From Clostridium amylolyticum (GTDB taxonomy: Bacteria; Bacillota; Clostridia; Clostridiales; Clostridiaceae), in assembly GCF_900142075.1 (NCBI RefSeq), contig NZ_FQZO01000004.1:1-64000 (forward strand): a stretch of DNA of 64,000 nucleotides, in the 5' to 3' direction. The notes beneath the pieces are model-generated. The model ran no database searches and was not told where the DNA came from. It worked only from the letters and a program-made list of their open reading frames with translations. Numbering within the stretch: the stretch's first letter is position 1; every line of letters starts with the position of its first letter. Made by a program: the position numbers and the translations under genes. Below, in pieces: positions 24,821-33,835 of this stretch.

Positions 24821-24907
24821 CTATTTTTGAAAATATATATTAAATTAAAAACTATGTTTTTAAAAAATTATTATTTACTTAGAAATGTGTAGGTTTTAAA
24901 ATAAAAA

Positions 24908-24937
24908 AAACTATGAGCTTACCTAAACTCATAGTTT
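24908..24937 (-). terminator. Terminator after the SDR/acetyltransferase pair
   Basis: Ten-base arms AAACTATGAG/CTCATAGTTT, 10-base loop, followed on the minus strand by TTTTTTTTATTTT. About 50 bases after the acetyltransferase stop. Confidence 0.92.
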
Positions 24938-24985
24938 AATCGTTATCTTGATATTATTTTGTATGCTATGGGATCAATACAAGCA

Positions 24986-25408
24986 TCACTCAGTTATACC
25001 TTTATCACGCACTTTCTCTGCATTTATAAATAATCCCATGGCTGTTTTCATTTTCTTAAAATTCAATTTTTCATAAAAGGCTTCTTTACCTGGGGAGGCA
25101 TATAATATAAAGTTGCATGTTGGAATACACTTAATTATATTATTCACTATTTCTTTCCCTATACCTTTACCGTGATATTCAGGCAATACTGCTACATCAT
25201 AAATTACAGCTTGGTAAACTCCATCTGAAATAGCACGGCCAAAGCCAATTAGCTTATCCTCATGAAAAACAAATACCACAGTATGACTATTCTCAAAGGC
25301 TTTCTTATGAACTTCACCTGAAAAGTATGCCATCTCCCCTTTTTTCAATATTTCCGATACCAAATCCCAATTAATATTATTACAATTATATTGAATTTTT
25401 AAATCCAT
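24986..25408 (-). CDS. GNAT N-acetyltransferase
   Basis: 140 residues. Acetyl-CoA binding motif A is VLPEYHGKGIGKEIV (about 77-91), preceded by the beta-strand IYDVAV and followed by FYEKLNFKKM near the C-terminus, the standard GNAT closing strand. Acceptor substrate unknown. It begins 2 bases after the stop of the upstream SDR gene, so the two are one operon ending at a strong terminator. Confidence 0.88.
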   Translation of the reverse strand: MDLKIQYNCNNINWDLVSEILKKGEMAYFSGEVHKKAFENSHTVVFVFHEDKLIGFGRAISDGVYQAVIYDVAVLPEYHGKGIGKEIVNNIIKCIPTCNFILYASPGKEAFYEKLNFKKMKTAMGLFINAEKVRDKGITE

Positions 25409-25410
25409 AT

Positions 25411-26613
25411 TTATCTCCTTAAGATATCAATTATTATTTGTAGCTCTTCAATCCAGCTTAGAATCACTTGAGAATTATCTTTTAATTTTTTTACATCCTT
25501 CTCATAGCCTTGTAACAGTTTATACTGATGTTCATAGTATTTTTTTAGACAGATAAATAGATTTTTCTTTTTTCTTAAGGAATCAAATTCTCCTTGCTCC
25601 ATGAGATTTTGTATAATTTCAATTTCACGTTTAAACTGATCTGCTGATAATTTTACTTCTTTCTTAAAATCTCTTAGAACCCATTGTCTTTCAAATATAT
25701 TTCTTTCAAGCCACCCTTGATACTGTTCATTGTATATTTTAATCACATTTGTAATATGCAATTTTAAGGTTTCCTTACTATAATTTGAAGTATTATTGAT
25801 TACTTCTTCTTTCTCCTGCCTTATGATCCCTGCATCCGTCAAGGCCTGTATTGAGCCTACTTCTTGTCCATTATACTTTTCTGCAAAAGCAATAGAAACT
25901 GCAAAACCTACGCCTGCATGTTCAGCATCTAACATATGTGATTCATTCATAAGATAAAATTCCTCGGTGGAAATATTCATTAAGGCAGCTACTTTTTCAA
26001 TTCCTTGATGCGCTGTTTCTGTTTTTACAAGTCCTGGCGCTATGCAATAAGTATATATGTTTGTATTTTCAAGTTCACCAGCAAGAATATTACATAACTC
26101 AACTTGTGATGTTTTAAAGATTTCATATGCTCCCATATAGGGAGCTGCTCCAGAAGAAGATACAAATACAATTGTTCCTTCATTTTTATATTTCATATCA
26201 GGTAAAAACTTTTGAACCAATAATATGGGACCTCTTAAATTAACACCATAGCTTTTATCCCAGTCACTTATTTTAACCTTATGAACAGCGCCTAAAGATG
26301 TTATTGTAGCATTGTTGAAAATTACATCTAAAAACCCATATTTATTTTTTATAAAAGAATAGAGTTTATTAATTTGTTTCTCATCTTCAATGTTGATTTC
26401 ATAGAACAATGCCCTATTCGTATTTAATTCTTCATTTATTGCTTTCTCAGCCTTAAACCCTTTATCCTTGTTAATTTCAGCAATGATTACATTTGCCCCA
26501 AGCCATACCAGAGCCCGAGCAGCCTCAAAACCAATTCCACCACCGGCACCAGTTAATAATACGGTTTTTCCTTTTAAACAATTTTTCCCGATCTTAGCTT
26601 TCTCTATTAGCAT
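25411..26613 (-). CDS. Short-chain dehydrogenase/reductase with a C-terminal coiled extension
   Basis: 400 residues. N-terminal Rossmann domain with TGAGGGIG (about 21-28), NNA at NNATIT, and the catalytic Ser/Tyr/Lys set in VSSSGAAPYMGAYEIFKTSQ (Tyr and Lys in YxxxK). The SDR part ends near 270. The last about 130 residues are a charged helical region (KEEVINNTSNYSKETLKLHI, KYYEHQYKLLQGYEKDVKKL) not found in standard SDRs of 250-270 residues. It probably oxidises or reduces a small alcohol or ketone with NAD(P); the substrate is unknown. Co-transcribed with the following GNAT gene. Confidence 0.85.
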   Translation of the reverse strand: MLIEKAKIGKNCLKGKTVLLTGAGGGIGFEAARALVWLGANVIIAEINKDKGFKAEKAINEELNTNRALFYEINIEDEKQINKLYSFIKNKYGFLDVIFNNATITSLGAVHKVKISDWDKSYGVNLRGPILLVQKFLPDMKYKNEGTIVFVSSSGAAPYMGAYEIFKTSQVELCNILAGELENTNIYTYCIAPGLVKTETAHQGIEKVAALMNISTEEFYLMNESHMLDAEHAGVGFAVSIAFAEKYNGQEVGSIQALTDAGIIRQEKEEVINNTSNYSKETLKLHITNVIKIYNEQYQGWLERNIFERQWVLRDFKKEVKLSADQFKREIEIIQNLMEQGEFDSLRKKKNLFICLKKYYEHQYKLLQGYEKDVKKLKDNSQVILSWIEELQIIIDILRR

Positions 26614-26785
26614 ACTTATTACCTCTCACTATATAAATTTTGCTTAACTCACACTTTTCAACCATCGCATAATAAACAATAACTATACTTTAGTCTATTA
26701 TTAGTGTAGTACTAGTTTTTTACAAATTTATTCTTATGCAAAATTTCATCTTAATTATTAAGTTTAGTGAAGATTAAAAGTAAGC

Positions 26786-27052
26786 TTAAAATAAACTCAA
26801 TAGGCCTTTAACCATGGATACTTCTAAAATAATAGTTATAATGCATAAAAATATGAACATACCTAATTTAAATTCTGCTAATCTATCTTTAATGTATTCG
26901 CCTCTAAAGAGTGAGAATAGATCAGGAATAAACGAGTATTTGACAGACTCACTAAAATCATCTGCATCCTCAAAAAAGAAGTTGAAATAAATCTTGAATA
27001 AACGCAAATCAAGCCATACTAATAAAGGTATTATAACTATTAAAAGCCACAT
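26786..27052 (-). CDS. Small membrane protein, 88 residues
   Basis: Two hydrophobic segments: at the N-terminus (MWLLIVIIPLLVWLDLRLF) and at the C-terminus (LGMFIFLCIITIILEVSMV), with a charged middle (FFEDADDFSESVKYSF). ATG at 27052 follows GGGGGG 7 bases earlier; the in-frame ATG 15 bases upstream overlaps that site and is rejected. Family unknown. It lies 25 bases after the L7/L12-like gene and is probably co-transcribed with it. Confidence 0.7.
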   Translation of the reverse strand: MWLLIVIIPLLVWLDLRLFKIYFNFFFEDADDFSESVKYSFIPDLFSLFRGEYIKDRLAEFKLGMFIFLCIITIILEVSMVKGLLSLF

Positions 27053-27077
27053 AATAATTCCCCCCATAAATATATTA

Positions 27078-27371
27078 TTACTTTAGTTCCCCTTCACTTA
27101 GTAAATCAATATATTCCTTAGCTTCCTTTAATCCAATTCCAGTAACCATTCTGTATTTTTTTATTGCTTTAACTTTTTTCCCTTGGGAAATAAGATCTTT
27201 TAATTCACCATCTATATTTTGTATCGCAGTGTCAGTTACTCCAACTTGTTTAGCAATTTTATCTAAGGTTATATTTATTCGAGCCACATCGTTTCTTAAC
27301 TGGCTAATAACGCTTGATAAACTTAATATTGCTCCCATTCCAAAAATAAGCCAAATAATTTTATAATCCAT
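27078..27371 (-). CDS. Membrane-anchored protein with ribosomal L7/L12 C-terminal-like domain
   Basis: 97 residues. A membrane helix at about 3-20 (YKIIWLIFGMGAILSLSSV), a heptad stretch (LRNDVARINITLDKIAKQV), then VKAIKKYRMVTGIGLKEAKEYID, which matches the L7/L12 C-terminal domain pattern (KxxVIKxxRxxTGLGLKEAKxxVD). True L7/L12 lacks a membrane helix, so this is a relative with a different job, perhaps recruiting a factor to the membrane. Strong ribosome binding site GAGGAG. Confidence 0.75.
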   Translation of the reverse strand: MDYKIIWLIFGMGAILSLSSVISQLRNDVARINITLDKIAKQVGVTDTAIQNIDGELKDLISQGKKVKAIKKYRMVTGIGLKEAKEYIDLLSEGELK

Positions 27372-27472
27372 GTTAAAAATTCTCCTCTAACTGTTAATTT
27401 TGAAATCATTAGTTTTCTTTAAAATCACTCTCTAATAGTATATGATATATAAAGTTACTTCAATTAATGCCC

Positions 27473-28372
27473 CTATGCATGAGACAACATAGGAAATATT
27501 AATTTATTATTTTGAAATAAGTCCTCTTTATCCTTCATAACAAATAAAGTTGTACCCTCTTCTTTCAATAAATTCACACAATAACTGCCTGAGTCATTAG
27601 GTGTAAATCCTAAAACTACTTTTTTTACTTCCTTATTGGTGAGTGATTTAATAATATCGTCTATGTTAGCTTCTGATGAAGAAAATATATCCTGTAAATA
27701 TAATGTATCACCATCAAGCTCAGCAATTACAATTACATCTTTTTCTCTCAAATAGTAAACATTATCCATCATAAAAGAAGTACAATAAAACATTATAAGC
27801 TCCGGATTTTTAAGCATGCTTAGCTTTGCAATTGGCACTGAGCTATTAATTTTTTCCACAACTAATTCTCTATTGCTCACTAAAGACATATCTAATTTTT
27901 CTGCTGCTATGTTTTCATTATCATTGGTAATTCTTTTAAAATACTGATATTCCTCCACAGCTGTAAATCCGAATTGAGGATAAAAATTTAATACGCTATC
28001 ATTGGCAAATAAATATAGCATATGACATTTAACCTTCCATTCTTCTATGACCTTTTCTATAAGATATCGAGATAATCCCTGATTTCTATATGAAGAATCT
28101 GTCATTACTGTTCCTAATTGTACATACCCTTTACTTTCTCCTAAAACCAAAAAATCAATAATACTAATGGAAACATTGGCAACAATATTTTCTCCATCCA
28201 AAAGTGAATAGGGCACATACCAATCTCCCCAATACCCATCCTGATACCACTGTTCAAAATCAAATCCATAAGTTTTTTTAGTTAATTCATTATAGCTTTT
28301 TCTAAACATAGTATTTTCTTTATAGTTTTTAATGAAGGAATACTCCTTACCGTTAATTAATACTTTTTCCAT
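27473..28372 (-). CDS. GNAT N-acetyltransferase, two-domain
   Basis: 299 residues. The N-terminal half has the GNAT core: VQLGTVMTDSSYRNQGLSRYL with the RNQGLS turn for acetyl-CoA, and FYPQFGFTAVEE. The C-terminal half (about 165-299) is a second domain of SCP2-like or degenerate GNAT character, with strands such as EKDVIVIAELDGDTLYLQDI. Substrate unknown. Start follows GAGAGGATCACTTA. Confidence 0.85.
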   Translation of the reverse strand: MEKVLINGKEYSFIKNYKENTMFRKSYNELTKKTYGFDFEQWYQDGYWGDWYVPYSLLDGENIVANVSISIIDFLVLGESKGYVQLGTVMTDSSYRNQGLSRYLIEKVIEEWKVKCHMLYLFANDSVLNFYPQFGFTAVEEYQYFKRITNDNENIAAEKLDMSLVSNRELVVEKINSSVPIAKLSMLKNPELIMFYCTSFMMDNVYYLREKDVIVIAELDGDTLYLQDIFSSSEANIDDIIKSLTNKEVKKVVLGFTPNDSGSYCVNLLKEEGTTLFVMKDKEDLFQNNKLIFPMLSHA

Positions 28373-28432
28373 TAAGTGATCCTCTCAAAATATGATTTGC
28401 TACATAACTATTGCAGTTTTCAATACTGCTTA

Positions 28433-28645
28433 TTATTTCTGATACTTTTCTAAACAAGACTTACATATACAAGCTTTTCCCTTTTTATCACTAGGCACTA
28501 AGTCTAAAATATACTTAGGAAATTTAACTGTATCGCACCAACATCCACCTTGACCATGTTGACAGTTATTATCTTTTCCACAAAGGGGACATATTCTCTT
28601 ATCTATTTCATCCTTTTTTAATTCTTTATATCTAATAGTTTCCAA
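28433..28645 (-). CDS. Cysteine-rich CWC family protein
   Basis: 70 residues. CPLCGKDNNCQHGQGGCWCDT followed by CICKSCLEKY gives the pattern of the Cys-rich CWC family, a likely zinc-binding fold of unknown role. The start is placed at TTG 28645, 7 bases after GGGGGT, because the upstream ATG at 28660 overlaps that site. The first six to ten codons and the leader are nearly the same as those of the acetyltransferase at 31352-31891, 3.2 kb away, which suggests a duplicated gene start. Confidence 0.75.
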   Translation of the reverse strand: METIRYKELKKDEIDKRICPLCGKDNNCQHGQGGCWCDTVKFPKYILDLVPSDKKGKACICKSCLEKYQK

Positions 28646-28804
28646 TGTACATACCCCCATTTGAAAAAATTCTCCACCGTGCAACAATCACTATGGAGAA
28701 GAAATAGTTTATAATATTATTAATATATAACCATCATCAAATTTATTTGTCTATATAAAGATTGTATAGTAATTTTAAGGGAATTACCATATACATTAAT
28801 ATAT

Positions 28805-28846
28805 TTATCTATTTCTATAATAACTTCCTTTATAAGCACTCCACAT
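28805..28846 (-). pseudogene. Remnant of a small gene's 3' end
   Basis: The frame ATG...TAA here reads MWSAYKGSYYRNR, close to the last residues (IYKGSYDRYKNR) of the broken gene at 33836-34035, with DNA similarity extending through the stop codon. No start signal or upstream coding sequence remains. The rest of 28689-28904 shows nothing else I can name. Confidence 0.45.
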
Positions 28847-28904
28847 AAAGAATTACTTTAACAACTTCATTAATCTATTGTACTCTTGCAAAGATAATGC
28901 TCTC

Positions 28905-29462
28905 CTATCTTTCTTTCACTTTTTCACCATGCTTCATAATCCTAATTAGAAACAATGCTATCCCCAAAGCAAATAAAATCAAGAACATCCAAAAAAACAC
29001 CTGAAGCTTATACTGGGAAATAAAAGGCCAAAAGCTATAATCTAAAACATCACTACCACCATAGTACATTTTTGTTCCATCTGGCATAATTCTAGATTTT
29101 ACTACAGGAACTTTTTTAGTCCTAGATAGCACCAACAAAAAAAGATTTCCAAACACACCGATACCACTAAGCACGATTCCACTCACTAATAGTCTCTTAT
29201 CACGATTATTCATCTTAATGAGAGTGGAATTTTCTTTCACAGTGGGAATGCTAGTATCACTTTTAATATCATCCTTAAGTAAATAATCAATGGAAACTTC
29301 AAAAAAATTACTTAATTGAATAACATTATCCGTATCTGGCATAGATTCGCCTAATTCCCATTTTGAAATTGCCTGTCTTGAAACTGTAATCTGTGACGCA
29401 AGATGTTCTTGAGACATACCTTTTGATTTCCTAAGAAATTGCAATTTCTCTCCAAAATTCAT
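28905..29462 (-). CDS. XRE-family transcriptional regulator with membrane helices
   Basis: 185 residues. N-terminal helix-turn-helix at about 4-60: LQFLRKSKGMSQEHLASQI, TVSRQAISKWELGESMPDTD, then SNFFEVSIDYLL. Two membrane segments follow at about 98-118 (RLLVSGIVLSGIGVFGNLFLL) and 150-172 (QVFFWMFLILFALGIALFLI). Such membrane-tethered XRE proteins probably respond to an envelope signal; the target is unknown. ATG at 29462 follows GGGGGTGA; the GTG 9 bases upstream overlaps that site. Confidence 0.87.
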   Translation of the reverse strand: MNFGEKLQFLRKSKGMSQEHLASQITVSRQAISKWELGESMPDTDNVIQLSNFFEVSIDYLLKDDIKSDTSIPTVKENSTLIKMNNRDKRLLVSGIVLSGIGVFGNLFLLVLSRTKKVPVVKSRIMPDGTKMYYGGSDVLDYSFWPFISQYKLQVFFWMFLILFALGIALFLIRIMKHGEKVKER

Positions 29463-29583
29463 TAAGGTCACCCCCTGTTTTTTTGCATATAGTTTAACAT
29501 TTTTTCTAGTTGCACTCTACCAAAGTTCCGTTGAATTTCCGCAACTAACTATTGCAATGATTATTTTTTGCCATTTATATGTT

Positions 29584-30750
29584 TTAGATAATTTCATTTT
29601 CCAGTAAAGGAGTGTACTTTTGCTTTATAATTTCTATTATTTCTAGTTCGCTCTCAACCTCTGCTTTAGCTGGATATGTTTTTTTAACCACATCAACTTC
29701 CTTCAATATCTTATCTGCTTTTTCTGAATTTTTTTCAATTACAAGAGCATAAGCATACATCAACCTTTTTCTTGTTATGTAACAATTGGTTATTTTTATA
29801 TACTTTTTTAATTCTTTAGTGTATAAATTGTCAATTGTTTCTTTTCTAGCTTCACCTATTATCTCATAGAAAAGCAGCTCGCATTTGATTTCATTTTCAT
29901 ATACCTTAATTAGTTTTGGCACCTCATTTAATAGAGTTTCATAACATTCCTTCGCCTTATGAAATTCTTTTCTATCGTGGTAATAGGTAGCTTCTAGAAG
30001 TTTTATACTGCTAATTAACGGATTATTTAAATCAGCTTCATCATGAATCTCAAACCATTGAAGTGGCATGTCCTTTATTCGAATTCCTTGATAAATAAGG
30101 CCATTTGCTCTAAGCTGTATATATAATCCATATCTTGCAACTTTATCTTTTCCTAAGGAAAGCATATTATATCCGTCATTGGCTATACCACCTATTTTCA
30201 TAGGTATACCATTCATAATTAAATCGTAAAATCCTGAAACAGCAGTAAACAATAAAAATGCTGCAAGCATTTTTGGAATAGGAATTAATAAATACACTGC
30301 TACACATAAACATGATACTAATGTATTCATTAATATACCGCCTAAATTATAAAGAAAATATGGACAATCATAACCGTTCCCTTCTGGTGGCATCATAAGG
30401 CACTGACCACCTGTTCCCATAACTTTAAATTTTTTACGAACTATTTTTCCATTTTCTTTGATAAATGTTAATGATCCAACTCTAAAAGATACAAATTCGT
30501 ATCCTGACCAAAGTCCAAAAATCAAATGTCCTAATTCATGGAGAATCAATTGAAGTAAAAATGAAAATATAAAAATAACAAAACAAATTACGATTGTAAA
30601 AATATCTCCTTCAAATATCCTTGAATTACTAAAAGCAATTATCACACCAATGCCCAAGCCAATTATAGCCCCTACCACAATACTTAATATAAAAGAGCCT
30701 GTTTTCTTTACTGACTCTTTAAAATTTCTTCCCTCTACTTCTTTACCCAT
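29584..30750 (-). CDS. M50-type membrane metalloprotease-like protein with helical C-terminal region
   Basis: 388 residues. HELGH (His71, Glu72, His75) is the zinc-binding motif of site-2-type intramembrane proteases, placed within a membrane helix (FSFLLQLILHELGHLIFG). A second pair of helices near 130-175 (LGGILMNTLVSCLCVAVYLLI) fits the M50 core. The C-terminal about 150 residues are soluble, alpha-helical and TPR-like (YYHDRKEFHKAKECYETLL...ITRKRLMYAYALVIEKNSEKA). The substrate is unknown; the helical part may select it. Confidence 0.8.
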   Translation of the reverse strand: MGKEVEGRNFKESVKKTGSFILSIVVGAIIGLGIGVIIAFSNSRIFEGDIFTIVICFVIFIFSFLLQLILHELGHLIFGLWSGYEFVSFRVGSLTFIKENGKIVRKKFKVMGTGGQCLMMPPEGNGYDCPYFLYNLGGILMNTLVSCLCVAVYLLIPIPKMLAAFLLFTAVSGFYDLIMNGIPMKIGGIANDGYNMLSLGKDKVARYGLYIQLRANGLIYQGIRIKDMPLQWFEIHDEADLNNPLISSIKLLEATYYHDRKEFHKAKECYETLLNEVPKLIKVYENEIKCELLFYEIIGEARKETIDNLYTKELKKYIKITNCYITRKRLMYAYALVIEKNSEKADKILKEVDVVKKTYPAKAEVESELEIIEIIKQKYTPLLENEII

Positions 30751-30774
30751 TTGTGTCTCCTTCTTATATTTATC

Positions 30775-31302
30775 TCATAGTAATTTTTCATATAGCTTAA
30801 ACCAATCCAACCCGTAGTTCCCAAGTCCCAAGTCAACTGTATCAATATATTTAAATCCACATTTTTCATACAGCTTGATGGCTGGTATATTTTTTTCGTA
30901 AACATCCAACCGAATTGACTTAGCCTGTGACTTAATACCATGTTCAATAGAAAAGTCCATTAATACTTTGCCCACACCACATTTCAAAAAATCTGGGTGA
31001 ACTACAAATGTATATATAACAAAAACATCTGAATAGTCAGACTCAAATTCCCATTTAGCTTTATAATATGCAGGTTCAGGTTTCTGACTTAAAATAAGGG
31101 AACCAACTATTTTTCCATTATGTTTTGCTACATAGAGATTACCATTCTCCACTCCATCAATGGCATTTTCCCTAACAGGATATATCCCCTTTATCCATCC
31201 AGGGTAGTTTACTCCTTTTGCTAAATGGTCATTCAAATGGTTATAAAGTTGTTCTAATTCATCAATATCCTTTACTTTTCCTAATTCAATAATAATATCC
31301 AT
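30775..31302 (-). CDS. GNAT N-acetyltransferase
   Basis: 175 residues. Core motif VHPDFLKCGVGKVLMDFS with the strand YTFVVH before it, and YEKCGFKYIDTVDL near the end. Acetyl-CoA binding is supported; acceptor unknown. Start after GGAAGGATATACAT. It lies 24 bases upstream of the M50-type gene in the same direction. Confidence 0.88.
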   Translation of the reverse strand: MDIIIELGKVKDIDELEQLYNHLNDHLAKGVNYPGWIKGIYPVRENAIDGVENGNLYVAKHNGKIVGSLILSQKPEPAYYKAKWEFESDYSDVFVIYTFVVHPDFLKCGVGKVLMDFSIEHGIKSQAKSIRLDVYEKNIPAIKLYEKCGFKYIDTVDLGLGNYGLDWFKLYEKLL

Positions 31303-31351
31303 ATGTATATCCTTCCAATCAACATAAAATTATAGCAAATCATTTTGTTCA

Positions 31352-31891
31352 TTAAAGTAGCCTATACTCCAATTGACAATCACAGGGTTCTTCATCAACT
31401 AGTTTAGCATTATATTCCATAGCTTCTACACAACCCATGGCTTTATAAAAGGCCTGTGATTCTTCAGATGAATGAGTAGATATATACAACTTTTTAGCTC
31501 CCATATCTTTTGCTTTTTTGCAGGCAAGAGAAAATAAGTTTTTACCTATTCCCATGCCTCGGCTCTCGTAAGAGGAATGAATGCATGAAAGCTGCAGATA
31601 TTCCTTTTTTGAGCCAAAAAACTGATTTTCCACTGAGGTAAATCCAACAAGCACATTATTATGAAAGGCCCCAATTACTGTGCCACCTGTTTTTATAGTG
31701 TTTTTCAGACATTTAACTAGGTATTCATATTCAGCTGGCCCCCACTGTTCCGTAAATGCAATATCTTTTAATACCCATTGTTCATTTTCTTTACGCCAAC
31801 ATTTCTTTACTTCTTGATAGCGATTAAATCTTGCAAATAATGCTACATTTATTTCAGTCATTTTTAATTCTTTATAAATAATAGTTTCCAA
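31352..31891 (-). CDS. GNAT N-acetyltransferase
   Basis: 179 residues. Motif A is YESRGMGIGKNLFSLACKKA, and YISTHSSEESQAFYKAMGC gives the later strand-helix. TTG start 7 bases after GGAGGT; the ATG at 31906 overlaps the binding site. The leader, start and first codons are shared with the CWC gene at 28433-28645. The closing CVEAMEYNAKLVDEEPCDCQLEY is typical of GNAT sub-families that act on small molecules; substrate unknown. Confidence 0.87.
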   Translation of the reverse strand: METIIYKELKMTEINVALFARFNRYQEVKKCWRKENEQWVLKDIAFTEQWGPAEYEYLVKCLKNTIKTGGTVIGAFHNNVLVGFTSVENQFFGSKKEYLQLSCIHSSYESRGMGIGKNLFSLACKKAKDMGAKKLYISTHSSEESQAFYKAMGCVEAMEYNAKLVDEEPCDCQLEYRLL

Positions 31892-31961
31892 TATAGTTAC
31901 CTCCATCTTTTACATAAAATCTTACAACTGTGACACCAAATAAGAATATATTAGAAAAAAC

Positions 31962-32528
31962 TTATTTTGTAATGTCCGACTTTAATAAAGAATATAATAT
32001 CAAATCAACAACACCTTTACCTTTCCAAACAGTACCTTGACGAATTATTCCTTCTTTAATAAAACCATTTCTTTGTAGTACATTCTGGGATTTAATATTT
32101 TCTGGCATCACAAAGGCTTGTATACGGTTAATGCCAATATCATTAAATAGGTAATCTGTCATTGCCTTAACAGCTTTTGTAGCTATTCCTTTACCCCAAG
32201 ATCTGTCATTCAGTCTATAACCTATTGTTATCATATTTACATCATGAGAGTAGTCAAACATTTCAGCCACACCAACAATATCGTTTGGTTCGCTATTTAA
32301 GCAGATTCCAAGAAATATCTCTTTTCTTTTATGAAAATCTCTTTCAAAATGTCCTATCATATTGGCAACGGTATCTTTATTCTTTTTAAGCATTACAGGA
32401 GAATATTGAAAGAGCTTTTCATTGCTATATATTTCAAAAAGGTTGTCAAGGTCAGAAGCTACAATTTTTCTTAATGTTATTTCATCTGCCACAATATGTG
32501 GAAATTCTTCATATGGACTTTTACTCAA
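31962..32528 (-). CDS. GNAT N-acetyltransferase, RimJ/RimL type
   Basis: 188 residues. Layout of RimJ/RimL-like enzymes: an early ITLRKIVASDLDNLFEIYSN, then IGYRLNDRSWGKGIATKAVK (acetyl-CoA loop) and INRIQAFVMPENIKSQNVLQRNGF. This branch acetylates protein N-termini, amino sugars or antibiotics; which applies here is open. TTG start at 32528, 9 bases after GAGAGGG, preferred over the ATG that touches the site. Confidence 0.87.
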   Translation of the reverse strand: MSKSPYEEFPHIVADEITLRKIVASDLDNLFEIYSNEKLFQYSPVMLKKNKDTVANMIGHFERDFHKRKEIFLGICLNSEPNDIVGVAEMFDYSHDVNMITIGYRLNDRSWGKGIATKAVKAMTDYLFNDIGINRIQAFVMPENIKSQNVLQRNGFIKEGIIRQGTVWKGKGVVDLILYSLLKSDITK

Positions 32529-32585
32529 AATTATCATCCCTCTCTAGTAATAAAGTAAATAGTCTTACTTCTCATAGGTTTACGG

Positions 32586-33788
32586 TTATAAAGTAACTTT
32601 ATCCTTTTTATACTCTAATTTAATGCTTTCGCAATTATTAAAATTAGAAAATCTCTTAATACAACTATAAATCTCCTCATTGAATTGGAAGTGATTAGTA
32701 ACAGAATTTTCAAACCAGAAGTTCTTTACTATAAGCTGCTTTAGCTTCCTATCATTCACTATTTCAATTCTACCAATGAAACTGTCTCCACAGAGAACAG
32801 GTAAAACATAATATCCGTATTTTCGTTCAGCAGTAGGGGTGTATATCTCCCATTTATATTCAAAATCAAAAATCTTTTTCACTAGCTTTCTATCCCAAAG
32901 CATATTGTCCAGGGGAGCAATGAACTCAGTTCTCCTTGGAAATACAGGGTTACTTAATACTATGTCAATTAAATTTATATCTTCTGATAAGCAGTATAAG
33001 GAATCAGGTATACCTTCAATTACAATTTCAACAATCCTGCCTTCTTCCACTAACTTATGAAATATGCTCTTCCTATTAGCTGCCTTTAATCCATTAATTC
33101 CAAGCCAAGCATCCGATGGTTTGTTCCAAAGTATTCCTACTGCTCCAATGCGCCTTAGAACCCTCCACTGTAAATGCTCTTCCTCTGTGAAATTAGGATC
33201 ACTGGCATTTAGAATTTCATCAGCTATATGATCAGTAGAAAGGGCATAATGCTTGATGGTTCCCTTTTTATGATAAATAATAAGCTCTCCTCTGAAATAC
33301 ATGGTTTCCAGAGCTGCACGAGACAATGTAGTAGGACTCCAAGTCCAATCAACCTGCTCCTTGAGATTAATATCCTTTGATGAAGCGAAACCTCTTTCTT
33401 TAATAATTGACTTTATCTCCTCTGAAACTGCATTAACTTTATCCTTGCTTCTGCCATTTTCACAGTGAGTTGCCCTCTGACGTGAAAAGTATTTCCAATC
33501 ATCCAAGCTTAATATAGACATGTTCTTATCAAAATAATCCATAAGCTTTCTGTCACTATACAAGAGCTTATCTAACATTTCTTTAGAGAAGCCTTCTACT
33601 CTGGATTGCAGTACTAACTCAGCATTCTTGCCACAAACATCAATGGGATCAAACTGAATGCATCCCGCTTGTTTTATATATTTACAAACACCCTTCTCTC
33701 CAATGAATTTATAATCACCTAATAGACCTTGCTTTAACAATATGAATTGACGAGCTTGCTTTTTTGTAAGTTTAACTGGACTCATCAT
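32586..33788 (-). CDS. AlkZ/YcaQ-like DNA glycosylase (winged-helix)
   Basis: 400 residues of the HTH_42 family, which includes AlkZ and YcaQ, DNA glycosylases that unhook interstrand cross-links. Visible features are the opening LTKKQARQFILLKQGL, CIQFDPIDVCGKNAELVLQS (family hallmark around the active site), WRVLRRIGAVGILW and the C-terminal GRIEIVNDRKLKQLIVKNFW. ATG at 33788 follows GAGGGG 7 bases upstream. A role in DNA repair is inferred from family. Confidence 0.82.
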   Translation of the reverse strand: MMSPVKLTKKQARQFILLKQGLLGDYKFIGEKGVCKYIKQAGCIQFDPIDVCGKNAELVLQSRVEGFSKEMLDKLLYSDRKLMDYFDKNMSILSLDDWKYFSRQRATHCENGRSKDKVNAVSEEIKSIIKERGFASSKDINLKEQVDWTWSPTTLSRAALETMYFRGELIIYHKKGTIKHYALSTDHIADEILNASDPNFTEEEHLQWRVLRRIGAVGILWNKPSDAWLGINGLKAANRKSIFHKLVEEGRIVEIVIEGIPDSLYCLSEDINLIDIVLSNPVFPRRTEFIAPLDNMLWDRKLVKKIFDFEYKWEIYTPTAERKYGYYVLPVLCGDSFIGRIEIVNDRKLKQLIVKNFWFENSVTNHFQFNEEIYSCIKRFSNFNNCESIKLEYKKDKVTL

Positions 33789-33835
33789 TCTGTTTCCCCT
33801 CACTATTTATTAATTATGTATCCCTTTACTTAATA

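Noticed and set aside
28853..28911. A frameshifted C-terminus of the XRE regulator (next frame reads KDRRALSLQEYNRLMKLLK).
   Set aside because: The extension is short, and the regulator already has a plausible end after its second membrane helix. Without homologues the case is too weak.
30735..30947. A 70-residue frame overlapping the start of the M50-type gene and the GNAT gene.
   Set aside because: It lies in another frame within well-supported genes and has no binding site.
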